The notes beneath the pieces were generated by a model. The model searched no databases and had not been told where the DNA came from. It was given only the letters and a program-made list of their open reading frames with translations. Positions 7,925 to 15,881 of a DNA stretch of 19,103 nt are shown here, one piece after another. The stretch is taken from contig PJET01000129.1 in assembly GCA_002825515.1 (NCBI GenBank), positions 1 to 19,103 on the forward strand. The letters run 5' to 3'. A program made the position numbers and the translations under genes. This DNA is from Candidatus Thorarchaeota archaeon MP11T_1 (GTDB taxonomy: Archaea; Asgardarchaeota; Thorarchaeia; Thorarchaeales; Thorarchaeaceae). Positions within the stretch are counted from its first letter, which is position 1, and each line of letters begins with the position of its first letter.

Positions 7925-10090
7925 ATGAAAAAAACGAGTAGGTTCTTTGCGCTTCTAATAATATCGATGATGCTAATTGGAGCAGCACAAACTCAGATGC
8001 AAACACCTTTTGCTACACAAAATGACCTGAACCTGATAAAACCGACTGAAACTCTCATTGTTTCAGGATACGATTCTCCCAACATCACTGTATCGTTGAC
8101 AAGTCCTGCAAATGGGAGTTCGGTGTCAGGGACCTTCGACATAAATGTCGACATTACTTCTGATTTTGGAACTCTGAATCTTACACTCTTCATTGAAGGG
8201 GCAATCTACAGTGCATACAATAAGACTAGCATTGGGACCGGTGCACAATCAATCACAGTAGACTCCACAACACAACCAGAGGGTATGCTGAATTTCACAC
8301 TTTTCTTTGAGAATCTAGCAGAGAAAGAAACATACTATCTTCTATATTTTGTCGATAATGATGGGGTGAATATTGAAGTTGCATTGTACACTCCTTTGAA
8401 TGGAAGTACTATTAGTGGAGTAGTCAGCATTGATCTCAATGTCACCCATGATTATGGTAATCTCAACCTTACCCTTCTTGTGGATGGAGAAGCTCAAGCG
8501 CCATACACACCACTGCTTATTGGATCAGGCGACATCAGTGTCATTATTGATACAAGCAGCCTCTGGGAAGGATACAACAACTTCACTTTTGTCTTTCAGT
8601 ACAGTTTCCTTGCAACAAATGATTACAGTGAATTGTACTTAGAATACCTTGTTGATAATGATGGGGAACCCATTACTGTCAGTCATCAGTCACCCGCCTA
8701 CGGTTCACAGGTAACAGGATTGTTCAATCTCACCCTACTTATTGGATCAGAATATGAACCATTGAACCTAACCCTCTTTGTTGAAGGGATGATCCAATCA
8801 GACTTCAACAAAACATCGATTGGAATTAGAGAACAGATAATTCAGATAAATACGACCGTTTTGCCTGAGGGATTGCTTAATTTCACACTTCTGTTTGAGT
8901 ACAATGTGACTGGTGAAAATGCTGTTGCTATATACTTCATTGAATTTCTTGTGAACAATCATGGTGCTCCTAGTGTTGTGTGGATTTCACCTGTAGAACT
9001 AGATACAATAAATGGAGTAACAGACCTCTGGTTAAACATAACCTCTACATATAGTGAGGTCTATCTCAACATGACAGTTGATGGTAGAATTGTCCCAGAA
9101 TGGAATGCCACCCTAGTTCCTGTTGGTGATGGTAATTATTCACTCAACTCAAGTAGGTACGAAAATGGGAACCATTTTGTCAAAATCATTGTATATACTG
9201 AAGAAGGAGAATCACAAAGCATAGAGAGAGAATTAATCTTCCTCGATCACGTTAGACTTTATGTGTTGGAATTTGCTGCCTATGATGAGATATCAGGAAA
9301 TGCAAGTATCCCTGTGAGAATTGCATCTCCATACCAAAATGCTACACTCTCACTATATATCGATGGTGTCATCGTTGATGAAGTAATTAATATCACTGTC
9401 TATGTTGGTATCAACACTATTGATTTCAACACGAAATTATTCTCCGAGGGTGAACATAATTTCACTTTCAAAGCCTATGACAGCTATGGTCATCGATTTA
9501 TCTACAGAATAGTACTTGTCATCGACAACTATGGACCTCCTGTTCTCAGATTCTTTACCACGGCTTCTGTAGTTATTGGATATGCAGAATTTATTATCAA
9601 CGTTGATACTGATTGGACATCCTTACAAGCTTCAATTTATGTTGACGACATTCTACTAGGCGACTATCAAAATCTTACAGTAGATGTTAGTGATGGAACT
9701 TTTACATTCTACATAGATGTAGGTAATTACACAAAAGCAGAGCATACTGTTCGCATTGTAATGTTGACACCAGAGGGTGAAACAACTGAGATTGAACGAA
9801 AGTTCGGTTTTGCATCTCTCAGAATTGAGGAGATAATCAGTATTATCGTACTTTTTGGTCTCGCATTGAGCATTCCTATATACAGGAAAAGGAAAGGTCA
9901 TCCGATTAGACCTGTTATCATTGTGGACGTGGTGTTCATCGGAGTCCTAATCGTTGCATTCTTGATACTAGGTATTAGTTCAATTCCATTCATTCTATGG
10001 CACGTGAACTTAGCTAGCATATGGGCTATTGGTAGCTCACTTGTATTTGCAAACTGGGCGATTCCATTCATCATGATGGAAGAAGAATGA
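7925..10090 (+). CDS. Secreted/membrane-anchored surface protein with six Ig-like repeats
   Basis: The 721-residue protein begins with a signal peptide (residues 1 to about 24: Lys-Lys start, hydrophobic core, small residues). About six repeats of 90-100 residues follow (roughly 51-147, 148-247, 248-347, 348-440, 441-537, 538-627). Repeats start with S/T-P-x-N-G-S-x-x-S-G-like turns, contain LNLTLFVEG-like strands and, in most, end in VDNDG or a variant (Gly147, Gly247, Gly347, Gly537). This is the pattern of bacterial/archaeal Ig-like beta sandwiches. About 26 N-x-S/T sequons suggest heavy N-glycosylation. Three hydrophobic segments (about 634-652, 661-684, 686-716) end the protein, split by the basic YRKRKG. 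It is probably a cell-surface protein; its partner is unknown. ATG at 7925 follows AGGAAGG. Its stop touches the convergent stop of the next gene. Confidence 0.88.
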   Translation: MKKTSRFFALLIISMMLIGAAQTQMQTPFATQNDLNLIKPTETLIVSGYDSPNITVSLTSPANGSSVSGTFDINVDITSDFGTLNLTLFIEGAIYSAYNKTSIGTGAQSITVDSTTQPEGMLNFTLFFENLAEKETYYLLYFVDNDGVNIEVALYTPLNGSTISGVVSIDLNVTHDYGNLNLTLLVDGEAQAPYTPLLIGSGDISVIIDTSSLWEGYNNFTFVFQYSFLATNDYSELYLEYLVDNDGEPITVSHQSPAYGSQVTGLFNLTLLIGSEYEPLNLTLFVEGMIQSDFNKTSIGIREQIIQINTTVLPEGLLNFTLLFEYNVTGENAVAIYFIEFLVNNHGAPSVVWISPVELDTINGVTDLWLNITSTYSEVYLNMTVDGRIVPEWNATLVPVGDGNYSLNSSRYENGNHFVKIIVYTEEGESQSIERELIFLDHVRLYVLEFAAYDEISGNASIPVRIASPYQNATLSLYIDGVIVDEVINITVYVGINTIDFNTKLFSEGEHNFTFKAYDSYGHRFIYRIVLVIDNYGPPVLRFFTTASVVIGYAEFIINVDTDWTSLQASIYVDDILLGDYQNLTVDVSDGTFTFYIDVGNYTKAEHTVRIVMLTPEGETTEIERKFGFASLRIEEIISIIVLFGLALSIPIYRKRKGHPIRPVIIVDVVFIGVLIVAFLILGISSIPFILWHVNLASIWAIGSSLVFANWAIPFIMMEEE
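8051..9800 (+). repeat. Tandem Ig-like coding repeats, three junctions at exact 300-base spacing
   Basis: GATAATGATGGGG occurs at 8354-8366 and again at 8654-8666, and the related codons for VNNHG fall at 8951-8965. The domain junction therefore recurs exactly every 300 bases in the first three repeats. Later repeats are about 285 bases and more diverged (IDNYG near 9521). The pattern indicates internal duplication, with the first three units the most similar at protein level. Confidence 0.75.
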
Positions 10091-10954
10091 TCAAAGAAGT
10101 CGTGTGACCGGGATGTCAGTCGATAGCTCAGTGGACCACTTAGCAAAATCAGTGTAGATACTGAGATGGTCCTTTGGGATGGTTGATTTCGCTTTCTTCA
10201 CCTTCCATTTTAAGGCAGATTCCACTGTCCTAGAAATAACAACATCAGCTACATCCAAACCATGCTTTGTTACATCAGCCACAAAGACCGCAGTTTTTGC
10301 GTCAATCTGACCTATAGCCCCAACTCCAACAAAACGATCAGCTGAATAGTATTCAATGAGGTTCCCTTTAAGATCACCATCGATAATGTCAGCAGCAAGT
10401 TCTGCTAATGAACCCGGATACGCAAGATGAGAAAAATGCATCGAAGTTGGGAGTTTAGTCACGTCCTTCAGACGAACCAACTTGACTTTTGAGGATCTTG
10501 TTTTCGAAATCTTAGTGGGAGAAATGGCGATCTCCATGATATGGCCTCTCGCAAAATATTGTACCTTCATCCAATAATTATATGCAGCTGGAGGAGTCGT
10601 GGCAACTACTCGGACAACTTTTTTGTTTCTTAATACGTCTTCAGCGGCTCTTGTGAGTTTAGTACCAATTGCTGCCTTTTGATTTCTAACATCAACATCT
10701 AGATTCCTGATTATTCCTACTCTGCCAGAAACTGGGTTTTTTTCGGCTCGAAATACAATTTCTCCAATTACTTTCCCCTTTTCCTCAGCCACAAGCCAAC
10801 CCCATCTTTCAAATGCAGCTCCTCTGTGCTCTTCCTTGACTTGTTCAACAGTAGAATACCCACCCTCCCTTGTGCGATAGAACCAACGTGTTCCTTGATA
10901 GACTTCGAGAAGGTCTGTGCAATCCTTCATCATACCCTTTCGAATTGTAACCAT
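10091..10954 (-). CDS. Tandem GNAT-domain acetyltransferase-like protein
   Basis: The ATG at 10954 gives 287 residues and has GAGG about ten bases upstream; the frame extends to a TTG at 11002. The N-terminal half is a GNAT domain: start MVTIRKGMMKDCTDLLEVY, beta-strand pair WGWLVAEEKGKVIGEIVF, then NLDVDVRNQKAAIGTKL with the acetyl-CoA loop. The C-terminal half (about the last 135 residues) looks like a second, degenerate GNAT unit (RFVGVGAIGQIDAKTAVFVA, then TRLL at the end) without a clear R/Q-x-x-G-x-G loop, so only one active site may work. Acceptor substrate is unknown. It follows the ThiR gene on the same strand after about 75 bases and could share its transcript. Its stop is directly adjacent to the convergent surface-protein stop. 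Confidence 0.8.
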   Translation of the reverse strand: MVTIRKGMMKDCTDLLEVYQGTRWFYRTREGGYSTVEQVKEEHRGAAFERWGWLVAEEKGKVIGEIVFRAEKNPVSGRVGIIRNLDVDVRNQKAAIGTKLTRAAEDVLRNKKVVRVVATTPPAAYNYWMKVQYFARGHIMEIAISPTKISKTRSSKVKLVRLKDVTKLPTSMHFSHLAYPGSLAELAADIIDGDLKGNLIEYYSADRFVGVGAIGQIDAKTAVFVADVTKHGLDVADVVISRTVESALKWKVKKAKSTIPKDHLSIYTDFAKWSTELSTDIPVTRLL

Positions 10955-11028
10955 TGATGGACGCCTCTGACTTATAGCAGGTCTCAAGAAACTCAAGGCC
11001 AAAATAAAATGATGTAAGACAATGAATG

Positions 11029-11961
11029 CTATACAGGTATGGAGTCACCTATTCGAAGACTTCTATCAGCTAATTCTTTTGCGTTAGGTCCAAAGAGATA
11101 GAGGATTGGTTCAATGCCAATCCCTCCAGGGATATGAATAGCAGGAAATGTAGTTTTTTTGCTTGGTATCTGATTTGTTGTCTTTAGGGATTCGACGATT
11201 TTAGAAGCAGAACTTTCTGGTTCTTTCATTGAGAGCACTTGGAATCCAATTTTTTCAGCAATTTTGACAACGTCTTCCTTTCCACTCACACAAAGACACG
11301 CACGTACACGAGGCCATCTGTTTTTAGCATGCAATAATAGTTCTGCAGTGTGTTGTGATGCGCCAAAACGAGGACTGATGAGGACACGGGCACGACCATC
11401 TATAATTGTAATTCTACCTGGTACTCCTGCTACATCTTTGTATGTTTGAGAGAGACCATTACATACAACAAAATTCGCACGAACCTGAGGAACAATGATT
11501 GGGAAGGTTTCAGATTGTTCTAACGTTTTTAATGCCTCAAGAATATCTCCAATTACAACAGCTCGCTCAGCAAGATCACTATCCCTTCCTCCAAGAAGTT
11601 GAGAGCAGATTTGACAATTAACCATCTTGAGATTCGGTACCTTTTCTTGATGCATTTCGCACAAAGATGAACCAAGACGAGACCGCATGCATACTGAACA
11701 AATTTCTCGGACAATTTTATCAGTTGTGAAGTCTCCTGATATTATCATCTCAGTAAGTTTTTCGGATAAGACCTCAATCTCTCCTACAAGCTTGCTTTGT
11801 TTTATTGGCTGGTTTAGATACTTACTCACAGCTGCTTGTGTCAAATCCATTTTTGAAGCAATCTCTGTCTGTGAGAATCCTTCCTCTTTTAATGAGCGAG
11901 CTACTAAAGCTCTGACTGCTGGCAGGAAATCTCTCTGCACAAGTTCGCATGGTGGTCTCAT
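11029..11961 (-). CDS. thiR: ThiR-type thiamine regulator: HTH plus ThiN domain
   Basis: The 310-residue protein has an N-terminal helix-turn-helix (about residues 12-50; SQTEIASKMDLTQAAVSKYL) and a C-terminal ThiN-like domain (about 155-305). The latter shows VPQVRANFVVC, VAGVPGRITIIDGRARV, RFGASQHTAELLL, RVRACLCVSG and HIPGGIGIEPILYLFG. ThiN is thiamine-phosphate synthase when fused to ThiD; fused to HTH it is known in archaea as ThiR, a repressor sensing thiamine compounds. Between the domains is a Cys/His cluster (Cys88, Cys91, Cys101, His104, Cys116, Cys119), possibly a zinc site. The ATG at 11961 has GGTGA seven bases upstream. The divergent neighbours form a thiamine-type ABC importer, and the intervening DNA carries symmetric half-sites, which strongly supports the assignment. 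Confidence 0.88.
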   Translation of the reverse strand: MRPPCELVQRDFLPAVRALVARSLKEEGFSQTEIASKMDLTQAAVSKYLNQPIKQSKLVGEIEVLSEKLTEMIISGDFTTDKIVREICSVCMRSRLGSSLCEMHQEKVPNLKMVNCQICSQLLGGRDSDLAERAVVIGDILEALKTLEQSETFPIIVPQVRANFVVCNGLSQTYKDVAGVPGRITIIDGRARVLISPRFGASQHTAELLLHAKNRWPRVRACLCVSGKEDVVKIAEKIGFQVLSMKEPESSASKIVESLKTTNQIPSKKTTFPAIHIPGGIGIEPILYLFGPNAKELADRSLRIGDSIPV

Positions 11962-11982
11962 CCCAATTCACCGAAAATAATC

Positions 11983-12012
11983 TATAACACTGTTATAAGA
12001 AGTGTTATAAGA
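11983..12012. promoter_or_regulatory. Putative ThiR operator overlapping divergent promoters
   Basis: TATAACACTGTTATA (11983-11997) is a perfect palindrome with a one-base centre. The right arm recurs as TGTTATAAGA at 11991-12000 and 12003-12012, a 12-base offset close to one helical turn. Each arm contains TTATAAG or its complement, which also resembles an archaeal TATA box for either direction. A repressor bound here would block TBP at both the thiR and the thiamine-transporter promoters. Binding by ThiR is inferred from position, not shown. Confidence 0.65.
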
Positions 12013-12033
12013 ATGCTTGCATTCGCTCAATTC

Positions 12034-12038
12034 GGTGA
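12034..12038 (+). promoter_or_regulatory. Ribosome binding site deciding the start of the binding-protein gene
   Basis: GGTGA lies eight bases before the ATG at 12047 and matches the archaeal 16S 3' end. It favours this ATG over the upstream in-frame TTG (12017) and GTG (12035). A mirror copy (TCACC on this strand, 11968-11972) serves thiR. Confidence 0.6.
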
Positions 12039-12046
12039 CAATAGAT

Positions 12047-13168
12047 ATGACTGACTACCCAGTCAGAAGAGACCCTCGGAAAATGATAGCTGGCATTACG
12101 ATTGTAGTGATTCTAATTATCTCAGTCTATGCTGCTGTGACTTGGTGGAAACCAAAGTTTGTTGTATATACCTATAGTAGCTTCCTTAACTGGGGAGATG
12201 AGGGTGCAGAAGCAGTCATTGAACGTGCATTTGCACCATTTGAAGAAAAGTATGGGGTAGATGTAGAAATCATCCTCTTAGAGGTTGATGCGAATGGAAT
12301 TATATCGAAGTTAGTAGCAGAATCCGCAAATCCAGTCGCAGATGTTGTGATAGGAATTGATAACATACTGATACTTCAGGAAGCAGCAAAGAGTGTATTG
12401 GAACCTTATATTTCACCAAGTCTAAGTCTAATCAATGAGTCCTTTGTAAATCTACTTGACCCAGAACACTACCTTACGCCATTTGATTTTGGTTTGGTTA
12501 CATTGATCTATTCAACTAACACAATCAATACAACTACACATCCTCAGCTGGAAAATCTCACCTTTGCTGATCTTGCTGAAGCAGAATTAGCATCAGCACT
12601 TGTCACAGAGAATCCACACTATAGTAGTCCAGGACTATCTTTCCTATTATCTCAAGTTGCAGTATATGAGAAGATTTTACATCAAGATTGGACAACATGG
12701 TGGGAAGATGTTAGAAACGAAATTGATGTCCAAGAGGGGTGGACTGAAGCCTGGTCTGTTTGGTCAAGTGATCCAACCAAGCATCTATTGGTTAGCTATG
12801 GAACAGACCCTGCATATTCAGCGAATTATCTAGGATCCGCCCCAGATACAGCTGTTGCTCCCTTCTTCTACAATGACCTATATTGGGCTTGGATGCAAGT
12901 GGAGGGTGTTGGACTTGTAAAGAACGGTCCAAATCCTGAGCTGGGTAAAGCATTCATAGATTATTGTCTCAATGCAACAGTTCAATCAGAAATACCTCTT
13001 AACCAATGGATGTTCCCGGTAAGAACAGACCTTACACTACCAAGTGTATATCAATATGCGATTCACCCTGATGAGGTGAATATTCTCAACCAGCTACTAA
13101 ATAGTACAGAAATCTCAACTAATCTTCAAGATTGGTTAGACTTATGGGATACCACCAGAACACCCTAG
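12047..13168 (+). CDS. thiB: Thiamine ABC transporter substrate-binding protein (ThiB/TbpA-like)
   Basis: The 373-residue protein (from the ATG at 12047) starts with a basic segment and a hydrophobic helix (about residues 13-33) that should act as signal anchor outside the membrane. The mature part shows TbpA landmarks: FVVYTYSSF at the first strand, ADVVIGIDNILI, LTPFDFGLVTLIYST, NPHYSSPGLSFLL, then LLVSYGTDPAYSANY and a Trp/Tyr-rich stretch YWAWMQVEG, where aromatic residues bind the thiamine ring in characterised members. The superfamily also includes iron(III) and spermidine binders, so identity rests on these motifs together with ThiR next door. It is followed after 14 bases by the permease gene, forming a three-gene operon under the putative ThiR operator. 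Confidence 0.88.
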   Translation: MTDYPVRRDPRKMIAGITIVVILIISVYAAVTWWKPKFVVYTYSSFLNWGDEGAEAVIERAFAPFEEKYGVDVEIILLEVDANGIISKLVAESANPVADVVIGIDNILILQEAAKSVLEPYISPSLSLINESFVNLLDPEHYLTPFDFGLVTLIYSTNTINTTTHPQLENLTFADLAEAELASALVTENPHYSSPGLSFLLSQVAVYEKILHQDWTTWWEDVRNEIDVQEGWTEAWSVWSSDPTKHLLVSYGTDPAYSANYLGSAPDTAVAPFFYNDLYWAWMQVEGVGLVKNGPNPELGKAFIDYCLNATVQSEIPLNQWMFPVRTDLTLPSVYQYAIHPDEVNILNQLLNSTEISTNLQDWLDLWDTTRTP

Positions 13169-13182
13169 AAGGGATGTAAAGA

Positions 13183-14820
13183 TTGAATACACGAGTTCTT
13201 GTCAATTATGCAATACTAGCGATTCCATTCTCTCTACTGGTTGCCTTCTTGCTTTATCCTGTTTTCATAGTAATAGCGCAAGGTCTTTTCCTAGGAACTC
13301 CATTCAATGAGGTGATTGCATCCCCAACAATCCAGTTTACAATTCAGTTCACAATTAGCCAAGCTGTTCTTAGCACCATATTAGCAATTCTCATAGGTTT
13401 ACCTGGCGCTTTCTTAATCGCACGTCTGAGGTTTAGAGGAAAATCTTTGATCAGGGCTTTGATGATTGTCCCTTTTGTTCTCCCTCCAATTGTCGTAGTT
13501 GTTGGATTTCTCCAAATGTTTGGATCGTATGGAGTGATAGATTCAATCTTGATGTGGATTAATGGATCATCCATTTCAGTCTTCAATTTAGCAACAGGAG
13601 TACCAGGGATTATTCTCGCTCACACGTTCTATAATGTACCATTGGTTCTACTAATGGTATCTGCATCTCTAGAACGACTCAATCCAGAGATAGAAGAGAG
13701 CGCTGAGATACTAGGAGCAAGTCCATTTCAAAGGTTCCGACACATTACAGTGCCACATATCCTGCCCTCGGTGCTTGCTTCTGCAGTTTTGATTTTCATG
13801 TTTTGTTTCATGTCATTTCCAATCATACTTGCATTTGGGCAAGGAACTTACTTGACAATTGAAACACAGATTTGGAATGCGTTCAGAATGTTTGACTATG
13901 GAGAAGCGAGCTCTCTAACACTCATGCAAATTATCATCACTCTAAGTTTGGCATTTGTCTACATTAAATTGGGCAAACAGGAGAATGACACAGGAAGAAC
14001 TGCATCAATCAAGACAACACAATTCAAGCGATTTGAGATATCTGAAAGAATTCTTATCCTGGGATATCTAATATTGCTTGTAGTTTTGGTCTTGGGACCT
14101 ATTGCTACAATTTTTCGAGCTGCAATCTATGATCCGATAGCAGGGAGCTACACACTTGATGGATTTGTTAATCTCTTTTCTTTAGGAAATCAGGGCGGGT
14201 TCCGTTATTTGGTAAACTCTCTTTTCTATGCTGGACTAGCAACTGTATTTGCTGTTATCCTAGGAATACCACTAGCTATTGCAATGAGAGCCAAATCAAG
14301 AACCATACCCTCTCTTGCATCATCGTTGATTCTACTCCCGCTGGGAATATCTTCAATAACAGTTGCCTATGGTCTTGTCCTTACAATCGCAGTTCCAACC
14401 GGGCTTGTGACAAATCCATGGCCAATAATTGTGGTGGCGCAGACAATTATCGGACTTCCCTTCAGTGCAAGAGCTATCGAAATTGCTATGAGTAAAATCG
14501 ATCCAGCGCTTTTAGATCAGGCAGACTCATTGGGTGCATCAAGACTGCAAAAACTCCTTTTTGTTGAACTTCCTTTACTTGCACCGGGAATACTTGTGGG
14601 AGGCGTTTTTGCATTTGCAATGGCAATCGGTGAGATGTCTGCAACATTATTCATTGCTTTACCGCAAAACTACACACTTGCAGTGGCAATCTATGACTAT
14701 CTTGCAGTTAGAGCATTTGTTGAAGCAGGGGCTGCTGCTCTTATGTTAGTTGCAGTGTGTGTAGTTGCCTTCCTTGTCATGGAAAAGATTTCAGAAGGGA
14801 GTACTGGAGGTGCGCTATAA
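13183..14820 (+). CDS. thiP: Thiamine ABC transporter permease, two-domain (ThiP-like)
   Basis: The 545-residue integral membrane protein contains two homologous permease halves with about twelve helices. Each half has an EAA loop that contacts the ATPase: EESAEILGASPFQRFRHI (171-188) and ALLDQADSLGASRLQKLL (442-459). A single-chain double permease of this length matches ThiP, and also the iron-type FbpB; neighbours decide for thiamine. Translation appears to start at TTG (13183), preceded by GAAGGGATG about seven bases upstream; no suitable ATG exists until inside the first permease domain. The TAA stop overlaps the ATG of the ATPase gene by one base (TAATG), indicating translational coupling. 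The polypeptide MNTRVLVNYAILAIPFSLLV places helix 1 right at the N-terminus. Confidence 0.92.
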   Translation: MNTRVLVNYAILAIPFSLLVAFLLYPVFIVIAQGLFLGTPFNEVIASPTIQFTIQFTISQAVLSTILAILIGLPGAFLIARLRFRGKSLIRALMIVPFVLPPIVVVVGFLQMFGSYGVIDSILMWINGSSISVFNLATGVPGIILAHTFYNVPLVLLMVSASLERLNPEIEESAEILGASPFQRFRHITVPHILPSVLASAVLIFMFCFMSFPIILAFGQGTYLTIETQIWNAFRMFDYGEASSLTLMQIIITLSLAFVYIKLGKQENDTGRTASIKTTQFKRFEISERILILGYLILLVVLVLGPIATIFRAAIYDPIAGSYTLDGFVNLFSLGNQGGFRYLVNSLFYAGLATVFAVILGIPLAIAMRAKSRTIPSLASSLILLPLGISSITVAYGLVLTIAVPTGLVTNPWPIIVVAQTIIGLPFSARAIEIAMSKIDPALLDQADSLGASRLQKLLFVELPLLAPGILVGGVFAFAMAIGEMSATLFIALPQNYTLAVAIYDYLAVRAFVEAGAAALMLVAVCVVAFLVMEKISEGSTGGAL

Positions 14821-15881
14821 TGGTTGATGTTGAACTCAGGGGTCTGGTGAGGGAATTTGACGATGGCTCAAAGATTGGACCAATAGACCTCCATGTGAAA
14901 GATGGTGAACTGTTAACACTTCTTGGTCCAAGTGGCTCCGGTAAAACAACCACACTTAGAATGGTGGCAGGATTTATTGAGAATGTTGGTGGAAGTCTCC
15001 TTTTTGATGGAAAAGATATGGTTAATGTTCCACCACGTGAACGAAATATTGGAATGGTATTCCAATCGGTTGCCTTGTTCCCAAATATGACAGTATATGA
15101 AAATATCTCATTTGGACCAGATATGGCAGGCTGGTCAAGAGAAAAAACCATTGAGCGAGTTGAAGAACTAGCTGACCTCTTAGGAATTCGAAAACTATTG
15201 CTAAGAAAGATCTCCGAGGTCAGTGGAGGAGAAGCTCAGCGCATTGCTCTTGCTCGTGCGCTTGCAACAAATCCAAAACTACTACTCCTTGACGAGCCCT
15301 TGTCGGCGCTTGATTTACAACTTCGCGAGCGACTTCAAACAGAGATACGTCGGATTCAAAAAAAGTTGAAGGTCACGACCATCTATGTCACTCACAGTCA
15401 AGATGAAGCATTCGCAATCTCAGATAGAGTAGCAATCCTAGAAGATGGAGTCGTAATTCAGGTTGGTACTCCAGAGGAGCTTTATGATTCACCAACGAAT
15501 GAATTTGTGGCTAGATTTCTTGGAAGCGGCAACATATTTTCTGGTTACATTGTAGATGTTATCAACGGGAATCTCAAAGTCCAAGTGAATGATAGTTGGT
15601 TTGAAGTCCCAGGTGAAGGTATAATCAATTCTCAAATCACCTTCAGCGTTAAACCGGAGGATGTAGTGATATCTGATACAACATCTTCAGAGTGGGCACA
15701 GGCAAGTCTGGTCTCAATAACTCCCCAAGTAGGCTCATTCAAGATCATTATAGATTTTAATGGGATTCCAATAATTGCTCTCACCTATGATGAGGATTTG
15801 GTCAAGCGGTTGAGAACCAATGCTGGAAAGGTTATTACTTTCAGGTTTAAACCTGAATCAATCATCATCCTCAAGAGCTGA
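14820..15881 (+). CDS. ABC transporter ATPase of the thiamine importer, with C-terminal TOBE-like domain
   Basis: From the ATG at 14820, which overlaps the permease stop by one base, the protein has 353 residues. All ABC motifs are present: Walker A GPSGSGKTT (36-44), Q-loop Gln82, signature VSGGEAQ (134-140), Walker B LLLLDEP (154-160), D-loop SALD and H-loop His192. About 110 residues follow, with strands such as FSGYIVDVINGNLKVQV, ITFSVKPEDVVI and ITFRFKPESIII, typical of a TOBE/OB domain. E. coli ThiQ (about 230 residues) lacks this, so the protein resembles CysA/PotA/FbpC-type ATPases in build while serving in the ThiQ role. An upstream in-frame ATG inside the permease gene is not needed. 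The last seven codons overlap the convergent membrane-protein gene. Confidence 0.93.
   Translation: MVDVELRGLVREFDDGSKIGPIDLHVKDGELLTLLGPSGSGKTTTLRMVAGFIENVGGSLLFDGKDMVNVPPRERNIGMVFQSVALFPNMTVYENISFGPDMAGWSREKTIERVEELADLLGIRKLLLRKISEVSGGEAQRIALARALATNPKLLLLDEPLSALDLQLRERLQTEIRRIQKKLKVTTIYVTHSQDEAFAISDRVAILEDGVVIQVGTPEELYDSPTNEFVARFLGSGNIFSGYIVDVINGNLKVQVNDSWFEVPGEGIINSQITFSVKPEDVVISDTTSSEWAQASLVSITPQVGSFKIIIDFNGIPIIALTYDEDLVKRLRTNAGKVITFRFKPESIIILKS

Noticed and set aside
7737..8006. Minus-strand open frame of 89 codons covering the intergenic region and start of the surface-protein gene
   Set aside because: It overlaps the signal peptide of a clear gene and the promoter region, has no family signature, and its composition is irregular.
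12017..12046. TTG start ten codons before the chosen start of the thiamine-binding protein
   Set aside because: It lies directly against the operator and lacks a ribosome binding site, while GGTGA is correctly spaced before the ATG at 12047.
14757..14819. Longer N-terminus for the thiamine ATPase starting at an upstream ATG
   Set aside because: It would lie inside the permease gene and add residues before the normal ABC start; the TAATG overlap at 14818-14822 gives a typical start.
12017..15881. Reading the importer as an iron(III) or polyamine transporter
   Set aside because: The permease and ATPase alone would allow it, but the binding protein has TbpA-like YTYSS, PFDFG, SSPGL and SYGTDPAY motifs and the divergent regulator has a ThiN domain.
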